64,000 nt of DNA from Deltaproteobacteria bacterium (GTDB lineage: Bacteria > Desulfobacterota > Syntrophobacteria > Syntrophobacterales > Syntrophobacteraceae), in assembly GCA_021777755.1 (NCBI GenBank), contig JAJYDE010000012.1, forward strand, positions 1 to 64,000, read 5' to 3'. This document shows positions 1 to 9,900 of the stretch, piece by piece. Within the stretch, counting starts at the first letter, position 1. Each line of letters starts with the position of its first letter. The notes below the pieces were generated by a model. It ran no database searches, was not told the origin of the DNA, and worked only from the letters and a program-made list of their open reading frames with translations. Made by a program: the position numbers and the translations under genes.

Positions 1-12
1 CCCTCCGAGCCA

Positions 13-672
13 TCAGGTGGAAAAAGAGGCCGGTCGAGGTTCTTCCCGCTCCCGGTTCGCCGCCCTTATCGAGAGCCCTCTTTTGTGGAAACCTCGCCAC
101 AGCAGTCCGGTAACGGCCACACCCAGCCAGGCGCCAAACAAGACATCGCTCGGGAAATGAGCCCCCACTACGACCCGGCTGCTCATTACCGCCAGGGCGC
201 TTATCAGAAGCGGGTACTTGAAGCGCCCCAGGACCAGGAAGAGTCCATAACAAAGGGCGGCTATCGTGTTCGAGTGGCCCGAGGGGAAAGAGGCGTAAAA
301 ATACTTGGCCGTGAAGGGTTTAAAACCGTAAAAACCTCTGGAAAGCAAAAGGCCGGGCCTGCTTCTTCCGACCAGCACCTTGATCAGATCGTTGGCCAGT
401 CCGGAGGCGGCAACGGCGACAAACAAAAAAGCGGCCACATTCGCGAGGGTTTTATTGCCGACGAACCGGAAGTAGACAAACCCCGCAAACGTTGCCACCA
501 GATAAGGCGTCGATATCCCCAACCGGGTAAGAAAACCGAATATTTCCTTCGTTCGCGGTCCCAGAGCGGCGCAAAAAAACGCCGCTCGCACGTCGAAAAC
601 TTCATAACTGCTTATGCAGGCGGCGGCAACCGCCAAGAAAAACAAAACTGCCCGCCATTTTCTCAATTGCAA
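13..672 (-). CDS. PAP2-family membrane phosphatase
   Basis: Membrane-embedded acid phosphatase of the PAP2 superfamily, which typically hydrolyses lipid phosphates or pyrophosphates such as phosphatidate or undecaprenyl-PP. The family's three motifs are visible: KVLVGRSRPG, then PSGHSNT, then SSRVVVGAHFPSDV, supplying the Lys/Arg and two His catalytic residues. About five hydrophobic helices surround them. The open frame continues upstream to 840, but that part overlaps the small Cys-rich gene, so a TTG start at 672 (about 219 aa), just after that gene's stop, is preferred. It probably forms a two-gene unit with that upstream gene. The exact substrate cannot be told from sequence, and the start is uncertain. 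Confidence 0.82.
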   Translation of the reverse strand: MQLRKWRAVLFFLAVAAACISSYEVFDVRAAFFCAALGPRTKEIFGFLTRLGISTPYLVATFAGFVYFRFVGNKTLANVAAFLFVAVAASGLANDLIKVLVGRSRPGLLLSRGFYGFKPFTAKYFYASFPSGHSNTIAALCYGLFLVLGRFKYPLLISALAVMSSRVVVGAHFPSDVLFGAWLGVAVTGLLWRGFHKRGLSIRAANREREEPRPASFST

Positions 673-676
673 CCAC

Positions 677-898
677 TCAGTTTTGATTTTCCTCTTCCTT
701 TTGGACGTAAGAAAAACATTCTCTACAGGTAAAGCCGCTCCACATCGATTTGGCGGCCTTGTCGAGGCAATCGTCGTAGTTGGGGCAGGCAAAATTGCGC
801 ACCCCTTTCCCCTCCTTGCACATGGTGGGACAGGGCCCATCCTTGCTTACTCTCTCAAGTTGAACACACTGACATCGAGAACTTTTCTCCTTCGCCAT
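677..898 (-). CDS. small Cys-rich protein, 73 aa
   Basis: Short soluble protein with seven cysteines, including CQC near the N-terminus, CPTMC, a C-P-N-Y-D-D-C stretch and FTCRECF, a spacing that suggests zinc or Fe-S binding. Not recognised as a named family. The ATG at 898 is preceded on the minus strand by CAGGAG about 8 nt upstream, a good ribosome binding site, and this start was preferred over the longer frame reaching 1114, whose extra residues look non-coding. It ends 4 nt before the presumed PAP2 start, so the two are probably co-transcribed. Confidence 0.6.
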   Translation of the reverse strand: MAKEKSSRCQCVQLERVSKDGPCPTMCKEGKGVRNFACPNYDDCLDKAAKSMWSGFTCRECFSYVQKEEENQN

Positions 899-1498
899 GA
901 ACGCAAACTCCTGCAAAGTGCTCGCCAATCCAATTGGGCCAAAGCTTGTTTCAAATTGAAAATTCAATCTGGAATAGCCGACCGAAAAACCTGCGGGACC
1001 AATCGGCAACACCGAAATCCGGGTAATGGTTTCCGGTTCATTATAATCTTTTAAATTTGCAATTTGACCAGCCCCTGAATAAAAAAAGGCTCTTCTCCCG
1101 GGGGCCCGATCCATGCTGATTCCAACTGGGACCCACCAGCTCTTTTGCTGGCAAAGCGGTCACCTATACTGTTGAAAATTCGCTACTGTCAAGCAAAAAG
1201 ACCAAAAATAGCGCGGAAAATGAAATTTTTTGATGTCGATTTTTTCTCAAGCAATTCCGTCGCAATTCGCGGCCGCGCCCCCGGGCGCCACTCAAGTTTT
1301 CACCCTGTTTTGCCGATAGACAATAAGGGAGTCTGTTGCGGTTGCGTCGGGTGTGATCAATCCGGCCGGCAACTCGTTGAAGTTCACTCACCCGGGGGGG
1401 GAGTCGAGATCGGAGTCGGTCTCAAAGAGAAGTGCGACCGCACTCGAAGGGAAAGAGTGAGCCCGACGCACTCAATTATCTATTGAAGGACGCCAAGG
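899..1498. other. intergenic region, about 600 bp
   Basis: No convincing gene. It separates the minus-strand Cys-rich/PAP2 pair from the plus-strand receiver genes, so it must hold divergent promoters. A plus-strand frame at 1145-1486 is open, but its composition (many Arg, Cys, Ser, no motif) does not look coding. A small hairpin (CCAGC/GCTGG) lies near 1136. Confidence 0.4.
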
Positions 1499-1894
1499 AT
1501 GCGGATCTTGATCATGGAAGACGATTTTACCAGCCAGCTTTTGCTCCACAAACTCCTTGAGCCTTACGGCAAGTGCGACATCGTCGCCAACGGATGGGAC
1601 GCCGTGGAGGCCTTCAGGCTCGCACGGAGCATGGGAGAGCCTTACAGCCTCCTCTGCCTGGATATCATGGTTCCGGGACTCGACGGCCAGGAGGTCTTGC
1701 GCAAGATTAGAGAACTCGAAGCCGAACGGGAGATTTTACCCGGCAAGGGGGTCAAGATCTTGATGACCACCGCTTTAATGGACGGAGACAATGTGTTGAC
1801 CGCATTTCGCGAATTGTGCGACGGCTACCTGGTCAAACCGATCGACAGGGCCAAATTGCTTCGGAATCTGCGGGAATTGGCCCTTACAGAATGA
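1499..1894 (+). CDS. stand-alone response regulator receiver, 131 aa
   Basis: CheY-like single-domain receiver with no output domain. The acidic pocket is E7-D8-D9, the phospho-acceptor is D55 in CLDIMVPG, the Thr switch is in the LMTT stretch and the conserved Lys is in LVKPID. The ATG at 1499 follows TTGAAGGACGCCAAGG, which supplies the ribosome binding site. It sits just upstream of a second receiver and a hybrid histidine kinase, so it is likely a phosphorelay or diffusible signalling partner of that kinase (inference). It is close to the typical length for CheY-type proteins. Confidence 0.88.
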   Translation: MRILIMEDDFTSQLLLHKLLEPYGKCDIVANGWDAVEAFRLARSMGEPYSLLCLDIMVPGLDGQEVLRKIRELEAEREILPGKGVKILMTTALMDGDNVLTAFRELCDGYLVKPIDRAKLLRNLRELALTE

Positions 1895-1986
1895 TGTCCG
1901 CAAACACCATCGGCGGTTGCAATGAATTAAGGGGGCAAATGCCGGGATCGGCTTTGCATCCGTTTTGACGGAAATGGAGCTTAGAC

Positions 1987-2358
1987 ATGCCGTGTGTCCT
2001 TGTCATAGACGATGATGAGCAGTTTCTAAATGTGATGAAGGCAATGCTGAGTCGTAGTAGATTTGAAGTTATAGCCGCTCCCGATGGTAGACAAGGGATA
2101 AAAATGTGTGGGGACGCCCCCGTGGATCTTGTGATAACCGATCTGATAATGCCCGAAGTGGAGGGGCTGGAAGTTATCATGGAGTTGAAACAGAGATTTC
2201 CCGATTTGAAAATCCTTGCTGTTTCCGGTGGCGGACGCAATGATCCATCCAGTTACTTGAGTCTTGCCAGGGCCCTCGGGGCAAATTGCGCTCTGGCCAA
2301 ACCTTTTACCATGGAAATGCTTTTGAAAACTGTCAATGAGCTGATATCGAGGGACTAA
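1987..2358 (+). CDS. stand-alone response regulator receiver, 123 aa
   Basis: Second single-domain receiver, with acidic residues D8-D9-D10, phospho-acceptor D52 in ITDLIMPE and the conserved Lys in ALAKPFTM. The Thr/Ser switch is a Ser in LAVSGGG. It resembles the receiver fused to the C-terminus of the downstream kinase (both have ITD-x-IMPE), so domain duplication or a shared phospho-donor is plausible. No DNA-binding or enzymatic output domain is present. It lies 134 bp before the kinase frame and on the same strand. Confidence 0.88.
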   Translation: MPCVLVIDDDEQFLNVMKAMLSRSRFEVIAAPDGRQGIKMCGDAPVDLVITDLIMPEVEGLEVIMELKQRFPDLKILAVSGGGRNDPSSYLSLARALGANCALAKPFTMEMLLKTVNELISRD

Positions 2359-2521
2359 AGCGAGTTTGGCCCGAGATGATCCGGGCAATGACTTCCTGGA
2401 ATTGTTCTTGCCTCCGATCATCCTCCGCAGTATTCAAATAGTTATGAATTATTCCGGATAAAGAATTACATCCGTTGATCCGATATTATTTGTGGAAGTT
2501 GCCTGCGGGACAAGAAGCAAA

Positions 2522-4993
2522 ATGGATAAGCAGATTAAAATCTATCCCGGCCTGATCACAACAGTTCTGATCGGGGCCACTATTTCCAGCGCGGCCTTTG
2601 CTCTTTGCCTCCATGCCGTCAAAACCCTCCAGGCCGGAAGAGTCTTGGCCTTGTGGGAAGGTTTTGCCATCGTGGTGCTCCTCATGGGCGCCCCGGGGAT
2701 TTATTGCCTTTTTCAGAGGCGGAGGGCCGCAGACTTGAAAAACCAGCTCGGCTTTCTGCAAACACTGTTCGACACAATTCCAAACCCGATTTTTTATGAA
2801 GATGCCAACGGGATTTATCTTGGATGCAACAGCGCATTTGAAACCTGCGCGGGGCTGCCAAAAAGCGAAATCAAAGGCAAGACGGTTTATGATATCTTCC
2901 GCCCGGAATTTTCCGGCGCCCGCTGGAAAGCCGAGCTTGCTCTTAGCTACACTTCCGGAAATCCACAGTTCGAGGGAGTCGTCCGCTATGGCGACGGGAG
3001 CCTCCACGATGTCTTGTTCACCAAGACCAAACTTTGCGCGGGAAATTTTACAGGCGCTGTCGGAGTGATACAGGACATTACCGAGCGAAAAAAGGCGGAA
3101 AAGATTTTAGAAAGCAGTGAAGCACGATTGCGGCAAATAATCGATCTTGTCCCGCACTGGATATTCGTAAGGGACTGGGACGGCGACTATATTCTGGCAA
3201 ACAGGGCTGTCGCCGAAAGCTGCGATACGACCGTGAACGGTCTTATCGGAAAATGTCTGGCCGACTTTCACGTGAACGAAGAAGAATCCAGGCGGGCCCT
3301 CGAAGATGACCGGGAAGTCATGGCTTCCGGAGAAAGCAGGTGCATCCCGGAGGAAACCTATACCGATTCGCAAGGAAATTTGCATTTCCTCCAAACCACC
3401 AAGGTCCCTTTTCAAACCAGCGACGAAAATGTGCGGGCAGTGCTCGGGGTGGCCATCGATATCACCGAGCGCAAAAAAGGCGAGGCTCAAGCAAGGCTTC
3501 TCGCCAGCGCGGTCGAACAGGCCGACGAGAATATTCTGGTTACCGATAATCGACGAACCATCATCTATATCAATCCCGCCTTCGAAGGCTCCAGCGGCTA
3601 TCTCGACAAGGAACTCAAGGGTAAAAAGCTCAGCTTTCTTCGAAGCCAACGCCATGACGATCTTTTCTACAGGAACATGAAGCAGACCCTGGATGGCGGC
3701 CGCGTCTGGGTGGGCATCATCTTCAACAAGGCCAGGGATGGAACGGATTTCGAGATCGAGGGAACAATTTCGCCCATCCGGGATGGCTCGGGCGCAATCA
3801 CCCATTATCTTGCCGTCGGACGCAACATGCGCCGCTTTCGAAAGCTGGAAAAACAGCTCAACCAGGCCCAGAAGATGGAGTCCGTCGGGCGCCTGGCCGG
3901 TGGAGTCGCTCACGATTTCAACAACATGCTCTCGGTAATCGCCGGGCAAACCGAACTGGCATTGCTGGAAGTCAACTCCGACCAGCCGGCTTACAACCGT
4001 CTACAGGAAGTTCTTAAAGCCTCCCAGCGCTCGGCCGATTTGGTCCGTCAACTTCTGGCCTTTGCCCGAAAGCAGACGATCAGCCCGAGAGTGCTCGATA
4101 TCAATGAGACCGTCGAGAGCATGCTCATGATGGTGCGACGCCTCATTGGCGAAGATATAGAGCTGCAGTGGGACCCGGGCCTCAATCTATGGCCGGTCAA
4201 GATGGATCCCTCGCAGATCGATCAGATACTGGCCAATCTCTGTGTCAACTCCCGGGACGCCATCACCGGTGTGGGAAGGATCACCATATCAACACGCAAT
4301 TTCGAATGCGATGAATCCTATTGCCGCGACCATGAGGGGTTTTTCCCCGGGCAGTTCGTCATGCTGGCCGTAAGCGATACGGGAACGGGCATGGACAGCC
4401 CGACCCGCGAGCGCATCTTCGAGCCCTTTTTTACCACCAAGAAAGTTGGATCGGGCACCGGCCTGGGGCTGTCCACCGTCTACGGCATCATCGAGCAAAA
4501 TAACGGCCTTGTCGATGTTCAAAGCTCACCCGGCCTGGGGACAACATTTGGCATCTACCTGCCCCGCACGGCGCGTGAACCCTTGCCGAAGTGCGACTCG
4601 GAGCCCCGAAAGCGGATCAAAGGTAGCGAGACGGTGCTGCTGGTAGAAGACGAAGAAGTCTTACTCGACCTTGGAACGACCGTTTTGCAGTTGAACGGCT
4701 ACACGGTTCTGTCCGCCAATCGCCCGACTCAGGCCTTGGAGATGGCCAAAAATTATCCCGATCCAATCCACTTGCTCATCACCGACGTCATTATGCCTGA
4801 AATGAACGGCAAAGAGGTCCGAGACAAGCTCGCGGAAATCAAACCCGGCATAAAATCAATCTATATGTCCGGCTACACCGCCGAGGTTATCGCCAGTCAC
4901 GGAGTTCTCGATGAGACAATAAATTTCCTGCAAAAACCTTTTACCGTGCAAGGTCTGCTCGAAAAAATCAGGCAAGTGCTGGACCAGCAATAA
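2522..4993 (+). CDS. hybrid sensor histidine kinase with three PAS domains and C-terminal receiver
   Basis: Membrane-anchored two-component sensor of about 823 aa. Two N-terminal hydrophobic helices (about residues 8-30 and 43-62) precede three PAS domains (about 78-190, 195-320, 325-440), two of them ending in the DITERKK linker. The phospho-acceptor is H464 in GGVAHDFNN. The ATPase has the N box (NLCVNSRDAI), the G1 box (DTGTGMD) and the G2 box (GTGLGLSTVYGI). A receiver follows with phospho-acceptor D755 (ITDVIMPEM). The ATG at 2522 is preferred to the GTG at 2492 because it gives a normal membrane N-terminus. The two upstream receivers are likely partners. The signal sensed is unknown. 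Confidence 0.9.
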   Translation: MDKQIKIYPGLITTVLIGATISSAAFALCLHAVKTLQAGRVLALWEGFAIVVLLMGAPGIYCLFQRRRAADLKNQLGFLQTLFDTIPNPIFYEDANGIYLGCNSAFETCAGLPKSEIKGKTVYDIFRPEFSGARWKAELALSYTSGNPQFEGVVRYGDGSLHDVLFTKTKLCAGNFTGAVGVIQDITERKKAEKILESSEARLRQIIDLVPHWIFVRDWDGDYILANRAVAESCDTTVNGLIGKCLADFHVNEEESRRALEDDREVMASGESRCIPEETYTDSQGNLHFLQTTKVPFQTSDENVRAVLGVAIDITERKKGEAQARLLASAVEQADENILVTDNRRTIIYINPAFEGSSGYLDKELKGKKLSFLRSQRHDDLFYRNMKQTLDGGRVWVGIIFNKARDGTDFEIEGTISPIRDGSGAITHYLAVGRNMRRFRKLEKQLNQAQKMESVGRLAGGVAHDFNNMLSVIAGQTELALLEVNSDQPAYNRLQEVLKASQRSADLVRQLLAFARKQTISPRVLDINETVESMLMMVRRLIGEDIELQWDPGLNLWPVKMDPSQIDQILANLCVNSRDAITGVGRITISTRNFECDESYCRDHEGFFPGQFVMLAVSDTGTGMDSPTRERIFEPFFTTKKVGSGTGLGLSTVYGIIEQNNGLVDVQSSPGLGTTFGIYLPRTAREPLPKCDSEPRKRIKGSETVLLVEDEEVLLDLGTTVLQLNGYTVLSANRPTQALEMAKNYPDPIHLLITDVIMPEMNGKEVRDKLAEIKPGIKSIYMSGYTAEVIASHGVLDETINFLQKPFTVQGLLEKIRQVLDQQ

Positions 4994-5201
4994 GCCCGGC
5001 TATCCGCTCCCGGTTGGCACACCCGGCATTATTCCGCTTCTGGTCGCCGTTTTTCGTCGCCGTTTCTATTGCCGCTTCCGGTTGCCGTTTTGAACGGCAC
5101 AACCAACTCGAGCTACAATTCCGGAGCGCAATGAAAACGTTTGAAAAAGGCTGCAATCTCTCCAAGCGTCTCCGATTAGTTATCCGGGAGTCACTGAATC
5201 A

Positions 5202-5660
5202 ATGGCAGATCGATCCGAGCGCAAAGGCTCCGCGGGTTGGGGGCGTCCTTTCCAGAAGGGAAAATCCGGCAATCCCAAAGGCAGGCCCAGGCGCAACGGT
5301 AGTCCTGTTCCGCTCGCCCCGCAGACCATCCTGCAAACAAAGACCGAAGAACTGCTCGAAAAGGTGATCGAGATGGCCCTCGGTGGCGACCGGGCCTGTC
5401 TGCGACTCTGCATCGACCGCCTGATTCCCGCGAAAAAGGATTCGCCTCTAAAGCCCGGCCTTCCCCCAATCGCCGCAGCCGCGGATCTGCCAAGGTTCTT
5501 TGCCGCCGTTGCCGCCAGATTGGAGCAGGGCGAGATCGCGGCCTCGGAGGCCAAAGCCCTTAAAGAGCTTGCCGAGTTTTATCGGAAGTTGATCGAAATG
5601 GTCGAACTCGAACCCCGGGTGAGCGAACTCGAAGAAATGCTCAACTCCCCCAAACAATGA
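5202..5660 (+). CDS. DUF5681-domain protein, 152 aa
   Basis: Small basic protein carrying the DUF5681 signature FQKGKSGNPKGRP at residues 18-30, a motif common in phage- and mobile-element-associated proteins. The remainder is helical, with EQGEIAASEAKALKELAEFY resembling terminase-small-subunit-like helices. Function is unknown. No other phage gene is nearby, so this is probably an isolated mobile-element leftover that is still intact. GGGAG lies about 12 nt before the ATG. Confidence 0.65.
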   Translation: MADRSERKGSAGWGRPFQKGKSGNPKGRPRRNGSPVPLAPQTILQTKTEELLEKVIEMALGGDRACLRLCIDRLIPAKKDSPLKPGLPPIAAAADLPRFFAAVAARLEQGEIAASEAKALKELAEFYRKLIEMVELEPRVSELEEMLNSPKQ

Positions 5661-5711
5661 TTCCAACCCGATCCCGCCTCAAACCCGCGGTCTTAAAAGG
5701 CGCATTTTTTC

Positions 5712-5741
5712 TTGACCCGAGCTACAGTGTAACTATATAAT
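5712..5741 (+). promoter_or_regulatory. sigma-70-type promoter of the hdr operon
   Basis: TTGACC at 5712-5717 and a perfect TATAAT at 5736-5741 are separated by 18 nt, ending 50 nt before the GTG start of the first hdr gene. Direct repeats of the form AGCTACARTGTRAY at 5720-5733 and 5742-5755 (22 bp apart, about two helical turns) cover the promoter and suggest a bound regulator. Confidence 0.75.
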
Positions 5742-5747
5742 AGCTAC

Positions 5748-5766
5748 AATGTGATTAATCCACATT
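5748..5766. promoter_or_regulatory. operator-like inverted repeat in hdr leader
   Basis: AATGTG and CACATT form a perfect 6-bp inverted repeat with a 7-nt spacer immediately downstream of the -10 box, the position expected for a repressor site. The half-site resembles CRP/FNR-type TGTGA, but the spacing does not fit that family well. The regulator is unknown. Confidence 0.5.
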
Positions 5767-5791
5767 TACGCCAGGAGGATCAGGAAAAGAC

Positions 5792-6940
5792 GTGGAGACC
5801 CTAGCCCCGGAAAAAGAGATCATCGATCTGATTAAGGCGAACGGTGGAGACGCCTTCAAGAACTGCTACCAGTGCGGGCTGTGCGATGCGGTCTGCCCGT
5901 GGAACAGGGTGCGGACCTTCAGTATGCGCAAGATAGTCCGCCAGGCGAGCTTCGGCCTTACCGACATTGAAACCGAAGACATATGGCGCTGCACAACGTG
6001 CGGAAGATGCCCGAAGCGTTGTCCGCGCGGGGTCGGGCAGATAGAATCCGGAGTGGCGCTTCGAAGGATTGCGACCGAATACGGGGTTTTTCCGAGCGGG
6101 GTCAAGTCGGTTCGCTCGATTAGCGCAAGCCTTGTGGCCGAGGGAAACCCTCTGAACGAGGCACGGAGCAAAAGGGCTAACTGGGCCGAGGGCATGGATG
6201 CGCCAAGTTTTGCCGAGGGCATGGAGATACTCTATTTCCCGGGCTGCTATCTCAGCTACGATCCCAGGCTGAAAAGGGTTGCAAGGGCCACGGCATACAT
6301 CCTCAAGAAGGCCGGAGTGGATTTCGGGATTTTGGGGGAAAGGGAGAGTTGCTGCGGGGAAAGCATCCGAAAGACAGGAGACGAGGAACTGTTCAAGCGC
6401 CTTGCAAAGGAGAATATCAAAACCTTTGTGGACGCGGGGGTGAAAAAAATCCTGGTCTCATCACCCCACTGCTACCACACCTTCAAAAACGAGTACCCCG
6501 AGTTCATGGTGAACTTCGAGGTGGTCCATATCAGCCAATTTCTGCTGGAGCTGCTCGCGGGAGGGCGGCTTGCCATCGCCGGCCGATATGCTAAGAAAGT
6601 CACCTATCACGATCCCTGCTACCTGGGAAGACACAACGGGATATTCGAAGAGCCGCGGGAGATTTTGAAAAGGGCGGGGGTCGAGCTTTTGGAAATGGCC
6701 GATTGTCGGCTCGACAGCCTTTGTTGCGGCGGAGGAGGCGGCAGGATTTGGATGGAGACGCCCAAGGAGGAGAGGTTTTCGGATTTGAGGCTCGATCAGG
6801 CGGTTTCGGTGGGTGCCGAGACGCTTGCCACTTCATGTCCTTACTGCATCACGAATTTCGAGGACAGCAGGCTGAACCGTGAGGGCGGCGAACAGATCGA
6901 GATCAGGGATATTACCGAAATTATCGCCGAAGTCGTGTAG
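5792..6940 (+). CDS. hdrD: heterodisulfide reductase HdrD-like (HdrC-HdrB fusion) iron-sulfur protein
   Basis: Cytoplasmic electron-transfer subunit of 382 aa. The N-terminus has two 4Fe-4S motifs, C25-x2-C28-x2-C31-x3-C35 and C67-x2-C70-x2-C73-x3-C77 (HdrC part). Two CCG domains follow (HdrB part), with SCCGES and later LCCGGGGG plus SCPYC, the type that holds the non-cubane cluster reducing disulfides in methanogens. The GTG start at 5792 has AGGAGG 13 nt upstream. There is no membrane segment, so it should be soluble. It ends 12 nt before hdrA, and with hdrA and mvhD forms a complete operon. The physiological disulfide or thiol partner in bacteria is not known. Confidence 0.88.
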   Translation: METLAPEKEIIDLIKANGGDAFKNCYQCGLCDAVCPWNRVRTFSMRKIVRQASFGLTDIETEDIWRCTTCGRCPKRCPRGVGQIESGVALRRIATEYGVFPSGVKSVRSISASLVAEGNPLNEARSKRANWAEGMDAPSFAEGMEILYFPGCYLSYDPRLKRVARATAYILKKAGVDFGILGERESCCGESIRKTGDEELFKRLAKENIKTFVDAGVKKILVSSPHCYHTFKNEYPEFMVNFEVVHISQFLLELLAGGRLAIAGRYAKKVTYHDPCYLGRHNGIFEEPREILKRAGVELLEMADCRLDSLCCGGGGGRIWMETPKEERFSDLRLDQAVSVGAETLATSCPYCITNFEDSRLNREGGEQIEIRDITEIIAEVV

Positions 6941-6952
6941 AAGAGGAAAACC

Positions 6953-9900
6953 GTGCGAAAAGAGCTGGAAAGTATCGGAGAGGGGTTTCTCAAAAGTCTT
7001 TGCGACGGTGAATTCGGAGACGTCATGGTGGTTGGCGGCGGCATAAGCGGCATTCAAGCTTCGCTCGACCTGGCCACTGCCGGCTTCAAAGTCTACCTGG
7101 TGGAAAAGCGGCCGAGCGTGGGGGGCCACATGGCGCAGCTCGACAAGACTTTCCCGACCAATGAATGCTCGATGTGAATACTTTCACCCAAACTGGTCGA
7201 GGCCGGCCGGCATCCGAACATAGAAGTCCTGACCAATACCGATGTTGACTCCGTGGAAGGCGAACCCGGAGCCTTCAAGGTCAGGTTGACCAAAAAGCCC
7301 AAGTACATTCTCGAGGACAAGTGCACAGGGTGCACCACCTGCGTTGAAAACTGTCCGGTGACATACCCCGACGTTTTCAATCAGCGGATCTCGCGCAACA
7401 AAGCGATCCACATATATTTCCCGCAGGCGATCCCGCTTGTGGCCTATATCGATGAGAGCTGCCTCTATCTCAAGGAGAAAAAATGCCGTATCTGTGCGGC
7501 TGTTTGCAAAAACGGAGCGATCGATTTCAACCAGAGGCCCCGAAAGAAGGAAATAAACGTCGGGGCGATAATTCTTGCCCCGGGCATGGAGACCTTCGAC
7601 CCGCAACCAGGCTCGGAATATCACTACAAAGAGTTTGCAAACGTTATAACCAGCCTTGATTTCGAGCGGCTGCTAAGCTCCACGGGTCCCTTTCAAGGCG
7701 AAACGCTGCGGCCTTCCGACGGAAAGCACCCCGAAAAAATCGCCTGGATTCAATGCGTTGGCTCGCGCCGGATATTGCCGGGCGCAAACACTTACTGTTC
7801 GGCCGTCTGCTGCACCTATACGCAAAAGCAGGTCATCCTGACCAAAGACCACAGCCCGGAGGCCGAGTGCACAGTCTTCCACAACGACATCCGCGCCTAC
7901 GGCAAGGACTTCGAGCGCTACTTCGAAAAAGCCGAGGGGCTGCCCGGTGTGAGATTTATCCGCAGCTTCGTCTCCGTTGAAAAGGAAAACCCCGAAAACG
8001 GAAACATCACCTTGCGCTACGCCACGGCTGATGAGGGAGTAAAAGAGGAAGAGTTCGAGATGGTGGTTTTGTCCGTGGGGCTGAATGCGCCTTCGGATTC
8101 CAGAACCATTGCGGCAAAGTTTGGCATCGAACTCGAGTCTCACGGCTTCTGCATGAGCGATCCGCTGAACCCGGTGAAGACCAGCAGGCCAGGGATATTT
8201 ATCAGCGGGGCTTTCCAGGGTCCGGTGGATATCCCCGAATCGGTTTTCGGAGCAAGCGGGGCGGGCTCGCTTGCCGGTGAACTGCTAAATTCCAGGCGCG
8301 GCGGACTATCGAAAACAAGGGCTTATCCCCCCGAAAGGGATGTCTGCGGCGAGGCGCCAAGAATCGGGGTTTTCGTCTGCCATTGCGGGGCGAATATCGG
8401 GAGGATAGTCAATGTCCCCTCGGTGGTCGATTATGCGCTGAGCCTGCCAAACGTCGTCTACGCCCGCGAACAGCTCTTTTCGTGCGCCACCAACTCGGCC
8501 CGGGAGATTTCCGACCTGGTGAAGGAAAAGGGGCTTAACCGGGTGGTGGTGGCGGCATGCAGCCCGAGGACCCTCGAGCCTTTGTTTCGCGACACTCTGC
8601 GGGAGGCGGGAATCAATCAATATTTTTTTGAGATGGCCAACATCAGGGAACACTGCTCCTGGGTCCATTCGAAGGAAAAGGAGAAGGCAACCCGGAAGGC
8701 CAAGGACATCGTGCGCATGTCGGTTGCCAGGGCGGGGCTGCTCGAACCCCTTCGCGAATACGATCTCCCGGTCGACAAGTCTGCCCTGGTGGTGGGAGGA
8801 GGCATTGCGGGAATGAGCTGTGCTCTTTCCATAGCCAACCAGGGGCACGACGTCTACCTTCTGGAAAAAGATCGCGAACTGGGCGGGATGGCCAGGAAAC
8901 TGCACTACACCCTGGAAGGGCTCGACGTTCAAGCCTGTGTGAGCGATCTGATTCAAAAGGTGCACCGCCATCAGCGAGTCCACGTCTATACCGAGGCGCA
9001 AATTACGGATGCCAAAGGATATGTGGGCAATTTTACGACCACGGCCAAATCGGCAAGGGGACCGGTCCAGATCAGGCACGGAGCAACCGTTATCGCCATA
9101 GGCGCAGACCTCCACAGGCCAACCGAATACCTTTACGGGCAAGACCCGCGGGTGCTCACCCAGCTCGAACTGGAGCAAAAAATAGCTCAAAGCGACCCGG
9201 GCGTTCTCCAATGCCGAGGCCTTGCCATGATCCAGTGCGTGGGTTGCAGGCAGAAGGATAGAAACTACTGCTCGCGCATCTGCTGCGGCAATGCGGTGAA
9301 AAACGCCCTCAAATTCAGGCAGATGAACCCGCAAGCGGACATTTACATTTTCTTCCGGGACATGAGGACCTACGGATTCAAGGAGGACTATTACCGGGAG
9401 GCGGCCGCAAAGGATATAAAGTTCATCCGCTACGAACCCGCTGAAAAGCCCGTGATCGAGGCGGCCACCGAGGAGGGACGCCCGGTTTTGCGGATCAGCG
9501 CGCCCGATCCGGTCCTGGGGGTAAATCTTGCCCTGGACGTCGACCTGGTGGCTCTTTCCGCCGCCGTGATTCCTTCCGCGCAGACCGCCGAAATAGCCGG
9601 CCTTTTCAAGGTCTCGCTCAGCCCGGACGGCTTTTTCAAGGAAGCCCATGTGAAGCTTAGACCCGTGGATTTTGGAACGGACGGGGTCTATCTGTGCGGC
9701 GCGGCCCACTACCCCAAGTTCATTCGGGAAACCGTAAGCCAGGCCTGCGGCGCCGCCGGCCGAGTTCTTGCGCTTCTATCAAACGATACGGTAGTGGCTT
9801 CGGGGTCGGTATGCGAGGTCCAGGAGGACAGGTGCATCGCCTGCGGGGCGTGCATCTCGGTTTGCAGCTACGGAGCAATAGAATTTAAGACTACGCCCAA

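Noticed and set aside
1145-1486. 113-codon open frame in the 0.9-1.5 kb gap
   Set aside because: No ribosome binding site, biased toward Arg/Ser/Cys, no motif; looks like a chance frame.
7193-7206. SECIS hairpin after the HdrA UGA
   Set aside because: The stem is short with G-U pairs and the loop lacks the expected G/U, so it was noted in the evidence but not listed as a SECIS feature.
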